From the NCBI GenBank assembly GCA_009823505.1, contig VZQC01013287.1, positions 3,294,339-3,358,338 on the forward strand: 64,000 bases of DNA. Reading direction: 5' to 3'. This DNA comes from Rhizomys pruinosus (lineage: Eukaryota; Chordata; Mammalia; Rodentia; Spalacidae). Below the pieces are notes generated by a model that saw nothing but the letters and a program-made list of their open reading frames with translations, made no database searches and was not told the origin of the DNA. The position numbers and the translations under genes were made by a program. This document shows positions 57,059 to 64,000 of this stretch, piece by piece (the stretch's first letter is position 1; every line of letters starts with the position of its first letter).

Positions 57059-57596
57059 TCACAACCTTTGTAGTAAATTCCACACATAACAGTATTGCTT
57101 TGTACATTCCAACAATGTGGTGCAATGAATTTAATCACAAAAGAAATGGCCTTAATTAGTTCTGATTTTTGAGGGATATCCTTGGCTTACAGGGTCAGTT
57201 CTTTCACAAGGCTCTGCAGGTCAACTCCTTGTGACTAATGAATACTGTTCAATTCGCTATAGCCTCTTCCTTTTCAGTTGATTGCTGCTGAACAGGATAT
57301 GGTTAAGAACCTAGGTCTGCATAAGAGTTTTCTGTAAAAGGAATGAGCGTGGGTAAAATCTGAACTTGATGTATATGTTTTCGGAGTTGAAGCTATTGAA
57401 GGGGATTCCTTCTTCATGTCCTCCCAGAAATGGCTGTGTGGTTTGCAAATAGCTTTCGTGTCCTTCTCTTCTTCAACATGCCTGACGGATGAGCATATAA
57501 CCCCAAATTTCAGCATCTAGTGACAGGAAACACTACTCAGAACAAATCATCCATTTTGTGGTAACTCAATTTATTCTTTAATAATTATCACCTTTT

Positions 57597-57845
57597 TAAA
57601 AAATTTTTTTAAATTTTATTTATTTTTCTATGTGTATGAATGTACTGTTTGCATGCAGGTCTGTGCACCCGTGTCGTGCAATGCTGCGGAGGTCAGAAGA
57701 GGGTCTCAGATTCCCCTGGAACTGTAGTTCTCCTGGAATTGGAGTTACAGACGGTTCTTAGCTGCCATGTGGGTGCTGGGGATCGAACCCGGGTCCTCTG
57801 CAAGAGCAGTCGGTGCTCTTAACTGCTAGGCCATCTCTCCAGCCC
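57597..57845 (-). mobile_element. B2-type SINE, antisense, young
   Basis: Reverse-complement B2 with tail complement, gcatgcaggtctgtgcaccc, ggggatcgaacccgggtcct and cttaactgctaggccatctc. Target aattatcacctttt is duplicated at 57582-57595 and 57846-57859. Confidence 0.95.
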
Positions 57846-57859
57846 AATTATCACCTTTT

Positions 57860-58149
57860 GTAGCCAAACAACAGGAATCTCACTATCCAAAATCCTTTGA
57901 AATATCTGGGAATAATTATACTTTTCCCCTGGTCTTTCTCCCAAGTTTATTCTTCTCAAGTCTCTCTCTAATTTCTTCAACAACTTCTGTGACATGCGCT
58001 CCTGTTTACAGCAGTGACAGACTCAGTTCTGCCAGTAAATGTCCTCTTCAAGGTCAAGGCCAGTCTTGGCTAGTCTTCTCCAAGGGGTCTGAACACTCTA
58101 GGTTTTGTTCCTACCTATGAAGTTGGAAATTGATAATTTCTAATTTCTA

Positions 58150-58202
<53 letters not shown>

Positions 58203-59674
58203 ATGGATTTTGGGAGCATAACTTAACATCAGAAGTTGAATTAATCACCTTTCTTGAGTCTGAAAACTCTGACCAGAAGTCAATATTGGGCCAACATTAG
58301 GTTTTCAGTTTGGGCCTAATGAAGATAAGGAGTCACCAGAGTTTGGAAACACATCTGTAACTGAATCATTCCTAGACCTCCACAGTCTGAGGGCACAAAT
58401 GAGTTCTATTGTTTGGATCCACACCATCACATAACCCATTTTTCCTTTAGACTGGATTATACCCTTCTCTGGTAAGAGCTACAGCTGGGCTGACAATCAC
58501 AAACAGATATTTTGGAAGAATCTTAATGTTCCCAAAATTTATTTATGCAAACAAATTTATTTATCCATGTTCAGTGCTTCTTACATATAAGTCACAGTGC
58601 TAACCCTGGAGTGAGAATATTAAAGAAAAAAATCTCAACTTGAAAATGAAAGCAGCAGAAAGGAAAAGAAATTCTAAGGGCCTAAGGAAGCAAAATACAT
58701 AGACTTGACTTTGGTCTTCAGTGAAACATCCTTATAAGATAAAATTCAACTACTTTTTAGCATATTTAAGCTATAGAAAATTTAACTGTAGAATTCTAAC
58801 TATAGAACTACTTATTAGCATATTATAACTATAGAAAATTGAGTTCTCTAAGCTCAGTATTCATTTTAAACTACCAATATCTCTTTTCTTTTGCTATTTT
58901 ACAAAGATTAAGGGCATAGGAAAATGTAGTTATTTAAGTGAATTTCATATGAGAGACTACAGTTTGGAGTGTCCTTCTTCAGTTGTAGCTTGCTTCCAAA
59001 TGTGAGGCTCAAACTGATTTCAAAAAGATCTTCATAAACTCAAATATATTGACTGCAGAGGATGAAGATAAAAGAGAATTGCCCGATTATAGACAACATG
59101 TACTGGTACAACACTGCTGCCCCAGAGTGAGGGCCAGTGAGGTAAACATAAACCTTGAGGTTGACAAGTTCCAGGCTAGTTTAATAGAGAAATCAATACA
59201 AGCAAAACAAAGCAAGACAAAAATAAAACAACCGAGGACAAGTGGCTTCAACATCTTCAGCTCTTGCTTCACTAAAGTTTCAAACACAGAAAACTGTGAA
59301 AATAAACAAGACTGCCTTTAGAATTACTTCTCCATAAAGTATGTATCAGAAGACAAAAATAAATGCATAAAATAGCATTAATCCTTAGATTGTGTCCATG
59401 TTAATACTTCTGTTCTCAACATTAGACTTTATTCACACATTTTCACGAGAAATTCCTTGGACCTTATACTTTCAAGAATGACCATTGATCAGGTCTATAT
59501 TAATGGTTAGGCAATAAGGGATTGAACCTACTATGAAGTGCATAAAAAGGATATTTTCCTTTTATTCTGGCTTAAGAGGTTAGTAATTAGAAACTCAGTT
59601 ATTTAATGACAGCATTGAAAGGAGGTAAGTATAGGGCATAGGGCTTCAGGAGGAAGAGAGACATCTCTCACGTT
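57860..59674. other. Intron-like DNA with a (CT)n microsatellite
   Basis: No gene or transposon recognised. (CT)n occupies about 58153-58201. Confidence 0.45.
58153..58201. repeat. (CT)n microsatellite
   Basis: About 24 uninterrupted CT units. Confidence 0.97.
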
Positions 59675-59880
59675 AGTCCTTGGCTACACCTCCTTCTCTG
59701 CTTCCTGCCCACCATGAGATGAGCAGCCTCTGCCACCTCCTCCTGCTATCATGATGTTCTGCCTCACCACGGCCCAGAAACAATGTAGCTGGAAATGATG
59801 AACTAAAACCTCCTAAGCCATTAGCCAAAATAGTTATTTCTTTTCCTTTAAGTATCACAGTAACAATCTGACAAGACACT
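59675..59880 (+). mobile_element. 3' part of an old MLT1-type LTR
   Basis: Shares its layout with 4905-5258: ccaccatgagatgagcagcc, gttctgcctcaccacggccc, then atgaactaaaacctcctaag and a late tttaagtatcacagtaac. 5' truncated. Confidence 0.6.
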
Positions 59881-62800
59881 ATCTGCAAACAGATGTCAGT
59901 CCAGCTCTAGCCCCCAACTTCTCAGAGATGGGTATGGGCAGAAGCTAATGGAGCCATACCTTCGCGAAGCTTACAGACAATAACAAGGTACTGTGACTGA
60001 TGTCCTAGTGGATGGGGATACAAGATTTTAGGGGAACAGAAGAAAAGGGTCAGTTCTCTCCGAGTTGGGAATAGCATTTTCTTTGAAAGATAAAAGTTTG
60101 TAAGAAAGACTTTTTTAAAATTCAGACGAAACAACACCATAAGGACTGCTTTAGAAGTCCTTTTTTTTTTCACTCTGTTGGTACAAGAAATAATAGAGTT
60201 GACACTTATGATACATGGATACATGGTGGAAGTGATGACTAAGGCTATGTACAAGAAACCAACAACATACTCTGTGGTGCTGTCTATGTGCCTTGTATTC
60301 AAAACCTCATATCCATATAAAGGACAGTCATATCTGTAACAGCATCCCTTTGAGTCTGGAGTCTTTTTGTGTGTATGTAACACACACACACACACACAAA
60401 CATACACCTTAAAGTATTGTCTAGTCACTTTTCTCCTCATTATCCTACAATATCTCAAAGTTTTTCAAGACTGAACATACACATTCTCCTTCATGTACTG
60501 ATGCTCACTAATGAATGTTGTGACAATTAACTAAAAATTCATCATTAATGTGGGGGTAGAAATTTCAACATAGTCTATTTTTTCACTGTCAAGGAATGAT
60601 CATCAATTGATCTCTTGCAGATCCAGAGAAGAAGAAAGTCTGGAATTCAAAGAAGCATTTGCAACAGATATTTCTTCTTTTATACCTTACAAATAAAAAA
60701 AATCAATTTTTAAATTTATAGATTAAACATGGTGGTAGTTGACATTTTGCTGCATTGACTAGATGTCAACTTGAACTTTGGTTTATAGACAAACGCCATT
60801 CCTTACTTTTTTTCTTCCCAGGAGAGCCCATCTACCCTGGCTCCCTCTGTGATGCCTCCAGCTATGCAACATTATCTGATGTTCTCTTTTAATTAGCAGA
60901 TTAAGGAACTAATCAATACTAGGGGGACTGAAAGCTAAGACCCCAGCAGGAGAGTCTCGACCCCCAGGACTGGGACCTTAATCTCCTAGTGACTTGACTG
61001 GATATTTGAAGGCTAACAAACAAATCTAGTTATGAAAGGAAAAGAGAGTGCAATTAGCAAACAGAGCCTGGCTGTTAGCTCTTACATGTGGTGGAAGGGA
61101 AGGTGCTCTAAATTGCGGGAGTTCCTAAAGTTTGCCACGACTTGTTAGTGAGCTGACCTTTAAGATCTGGCTTAAGGACCCTTCATCATACTCCCTCTTC
61201 TCTTATTTTAAGCATTCTGTGCTACCAGAAATTAAGACATGACAACTGATGGATACATCTTCTATGCTTCCCACAGTTGTGTTATTCAATCGATAAGGTT
61301 TGTCACATCAAGGAGTTGATGTCACTTTGCAGAAGTATTCTGGGATGCTCGGACAGGCATCAAGTTGTGTGACTGTTAATGAGCAGTATCCACCTTTTAA
61401 CAATATTTACTGAAAACATCTTGGCTGATAGCCCAACAAATATGCTTTAGTTTTTGATGCTGTTGTTTTCTGAATCCTGGTCAATACTTCCTAGCTCTGA
61501 GGCTACAGACAATATATTAATATAAAATAAAAGGAATAAAATTCACTCTGTGGTGCTGCTTTGAGGGCACGATGATAGACAATTTGAAGAGTGAATGGAA
61601 AGAAATCTCTTGATAGGTTCTTATACAATACAATAATTTCTCTTTAATTAAAGACAGCATAGTAGTCTAACTGTCCAGCTCCTGGGGTGAGGAAGGTGTT
61701 ACTGTCTCTGATGTGGGCATCATTGCCAGATTTGGAGAGGTGTTGAAGAGAAAATGTGCTAGCTGGCAAAACGGCCGATAATAGAATCTAATCCAAATTC
61801 TCCTTCCAGAGGTTTCAAGCAGCCCCAACCACATCTCTGTGGGGACACCTGGGGCTACCTTCATATACAAAGAGCATACATTATAAGGGCTGGGACAGTG
61901 TAGAGACAGCAGTGAAGGAGAAGTGGACTCAGCTGCCCAAAATATTAGCTCAAGCTTGTTAAGTGAGAGACCTACAAAATCAGAGCCAAACATAAAACCC
62001 ATTAAGGCTTCCAAGTCCCCATAATAGTTTAACACATAGTATCAATTCAAGGGACAGTTTTCCTACATAGGCTACTTTATTATGTTTGAGTTCTGTACTT
62101 TTTATGTATCTTGTTCATGGAACATTTTTTTACAGCTTTTATTCTCCTCTGTGACAGTTTTAATAGAGTAACAAACCCCCTAGTCTGAAATAAATAGGGG
62201 TAATGAGAGTTTATCTTTCATTTGAGCCTTCATATTCAAAGCCATGAAAATTAACACTAAAATTATACATTTTAATTTTATATATTTAAGATGTGAATGT
62301 CAGGTGTTTGAAATTTTTTTTCTTTAGTTTCTCAGGATAATTTTGGAAGATGCACTCTTTACAAATGTTTCTTATCCTTTAGTTTACTTTTATAATTAAC
62401 ATTAAAATGAGGCAAAGACAGCAATCGTGCCTCAGAGTATAATAAATATGAGTTACTTGAAAAGAAAACATGCAAGTCCAAATGTACTAAATGCTGTGGC
62501 TCCCTAAAAGATGTGCTTCGGTCAGGCACAGTGTTTCAGGAGATAAACCCAAACCCATAACATTTGAATATTTTTAGGAAAAGGAGGCTGATGATATCTG
62601 ACTGACTCTGTAAGAACAGAGCTTTGTGGTAAAAGAAGGAAGAAATCTTGATAACAAGAGGAAGTCTCAGAGCCCAGCCTGTGGGACCAGTCTTCTCTTG
62701 AGCTAATTAAAGACTGAGCCATCTTGCCAGACAACTGAAAGGGGGTGGAAATGAGGCCCCAGAGCCATCTAGGGTTCTGTCCTCCAATGACAACATTAAA

Positions 62801-62949
62801 TATTGGTATAATGAGGTTCAGCAATCCTGAATGTGCTAAATCGTAGTCAAAAAATATCCTGAGGTTATGTGAAGGAAGTTACATACTGACAATGATTTTG
62901 TTTGTGTTCCTAGATGACTGGTGACAGTCACGGCTTTAAATTTTGGTGC
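59881..62949. other. Intron-like DNA, no gene supported
   Basis: A (CA)n run at 60379-60397 and several antisense ORFs (longest 178 codons, running through the CA repeat). No splice-bounded exon or clear transposon. Confidence 0.4.
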
Positions 62950-63190
62950 TTTAGAGGCTGGAGAGAAGGCTCAACAGTCAAGAGCACTTACTGCTCTTCC
63001 AAAGGGAGCTGGGTTTAGATCTAACACCTACATAGTGGCTAACAACTGTCTATAACTCCAATTCCAGGGGATCGGACACCCTTGTCTGGCCTCTGTGAGC
63101 ACTGCATGCCCCTGGTGCACTTACATACATGCAGGCAAAACATTCACACACAGAAAATAGAAATAAATAAACCTTTAAATTTTTAAAATT
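62950..63190 (+). mobile_element. B2/B3-type SINE
   Basis: ggctggagagaaggctcaac, agtcaagagcacttactgct, body, acattcacacacagaaaata and tail. Imperfect target copies: aaattttggtgctttagag before, aaattttggtattttagaag after. Confidence 0.9.
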
Positions 63191-63204
63191 TTGGTATTTT
63201 AGAA

Positions 63205-64000
63205 GTTTAAACCCATACCTTTTGCCCTGTACAAAAGTCAACTCCAGATGGATTAAAGACCTCAACGTGAAACCCCAAACTCTGAAGGCAATAGAAGAAA
63301 AAGTTGGCAGCAGACTACAAGACATAGGTGTAGGAAAAGACTTCCTAAATCAGACAGCAGCTGCACAAGAATTAAGGTCGACAATTAACAAATGGAACCT
63401 CATTAAACTCAAAAGCTTCTGTACATCAAAAGAAACAAGGAAGTGAAGAGAAAACCCACAGAGTGGGAGGAAACCTTCACCACAGATACATCTGACAAAG
63501 CATTGATTTCCAGAGTATATAAACTACTCAAAAAACAAAGGAGAAAGAAAACAAATGACCCTCTCAATAGATGGAGCAAAGAGCTGAACAGAGACTTCAC
63601 AAGTGAGGAATTAGAGATGGCTGAGAAACATCTTAAGAAGTGTTCAACGTAGCTAATAATTAAGGAAATGCACATTAAAACCACTTTAAGATATCATCTT
63701 ACTCCAAGAAGTCTGACTAGGATCAAGAAAACAAATGCTACCAAGTGCTGGAGAGGTTGTAGGGAAAGGGGAACACTCATCCACTGCTGGTGGGAATGTA
63801 AACTCTTGGAAGATTTGGAATGAACTTACCACCTGACCTAGCCATACCACTCCTGGGTATGTACCCACCCCACAAGACTCATCTTACCACAGAGATACAT
63901 GCACAGCTATGTTTATTTCAGCTCTCTTCACAATAGCAAGGAGTTGGAACCAACCCAAGTGCCCCTTAACTGATGAGTGGATAGAGAAAATGTGGTACAT
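63205..64000 (+). mobile_element. 5'-truncated L1, C-terminal ORF2, runs off the window
   Basis: Starts within ORF2 (aagtttaaacccatacc) and follows the intact L1 from about 40,445 onward: [18 protein letters not shown], then [20 protein letters not shown], and the Cys-rich region near 63750. Broken by a frameshift at about 63433-63443 (aagaaacaaggaag), a stop in tgttcaacgtagc (63649) and an internal loss near 63808. Continues past base 64000. Confidence 0.94.

Noticed and set aside
59922..60458. 178-codon minus-strand ORF
   Set aside because: Runs through a CA repeat (Val-Cys run) in unremarkable intronic DNA; no recognisable family.

Overview
This is mammalian nuclear DNA from a rodent, most likely a muroid or close relative and probably not mouse or rat. 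The call rests on the repeats: tRNA-derived B2-type SINEs (many with clean target-site duplications, TSDs), B1 SINEs, MT/ORR1-type MaLR LTR elements and L1 LINEs with monomer-like 5'UTRs. There are no bacterial features. Almost every long ORF is an L1 or LTR-element frame, or a chance ORF inside a SINE.

The only host coding sequence I can support is one 133-bp exon on the minus strand (50124-50256). It has a clean acceptor and donor and encodes part of a GAF domain that I recognise as Pde11a (cGMP/cAMP phosphodiesterase 11A). The surrounding tens of kilobases are therefore best read as Pde11a intron, filled with transposons.

Layout. 0-10.7 kb: the 5'UTR of an antisense L1 at the left edge, an antisense L1 3' end split by an LTR, B1 and B2 SINEs, a solo MaLR LTR holding a B2, and a short dispersed duplication. 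10.8-16.4 kb: a decayed but nearly full-length L1 with an internal inversion. 16.9-18.9 kb: a MaLR provirus. 18.9-20.5 kb: spacer and B2. 20.5-26.5 kb: sequence that looks like uncorrected long-read data. 26.5-28 kb: ordinary intronic DNA ending at a single N (27986). 28-34.5 kb: a second, rearranged copy of the 14.1-20.5 kb block, noisy inside repeats but clean in its unique part. 35.6-41.55 kb: a young full-length L1 with a 1220-codon ORF2. 41.9-50 kb: MaLR/ORR1 elements (one a provirus with an inverted LTR inside), SINEs and the 3' end of a gammaretrovirus-like ERV. 50.1 kb: the Pde11a exon. 50.9-64 kb: L1 3'UTR pieces, a 35-bp-VNTR plus L1-3'UTR composite insertion with a 15-bp TSD, several SINEs, an ORR1-type LTR, old LTR remnants and a 5'-truncated L1 running off the right edge.

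The most noteworthy signals are the permuted 6.5-kb duplication beside the N (segmental duplication or assembly artefact), the VNTR/L1 composite element, a SINE whose promoter head is triplicated, and the internal inversion shared by both copies of the decayed L1. I see no undescribed protein-coding system.
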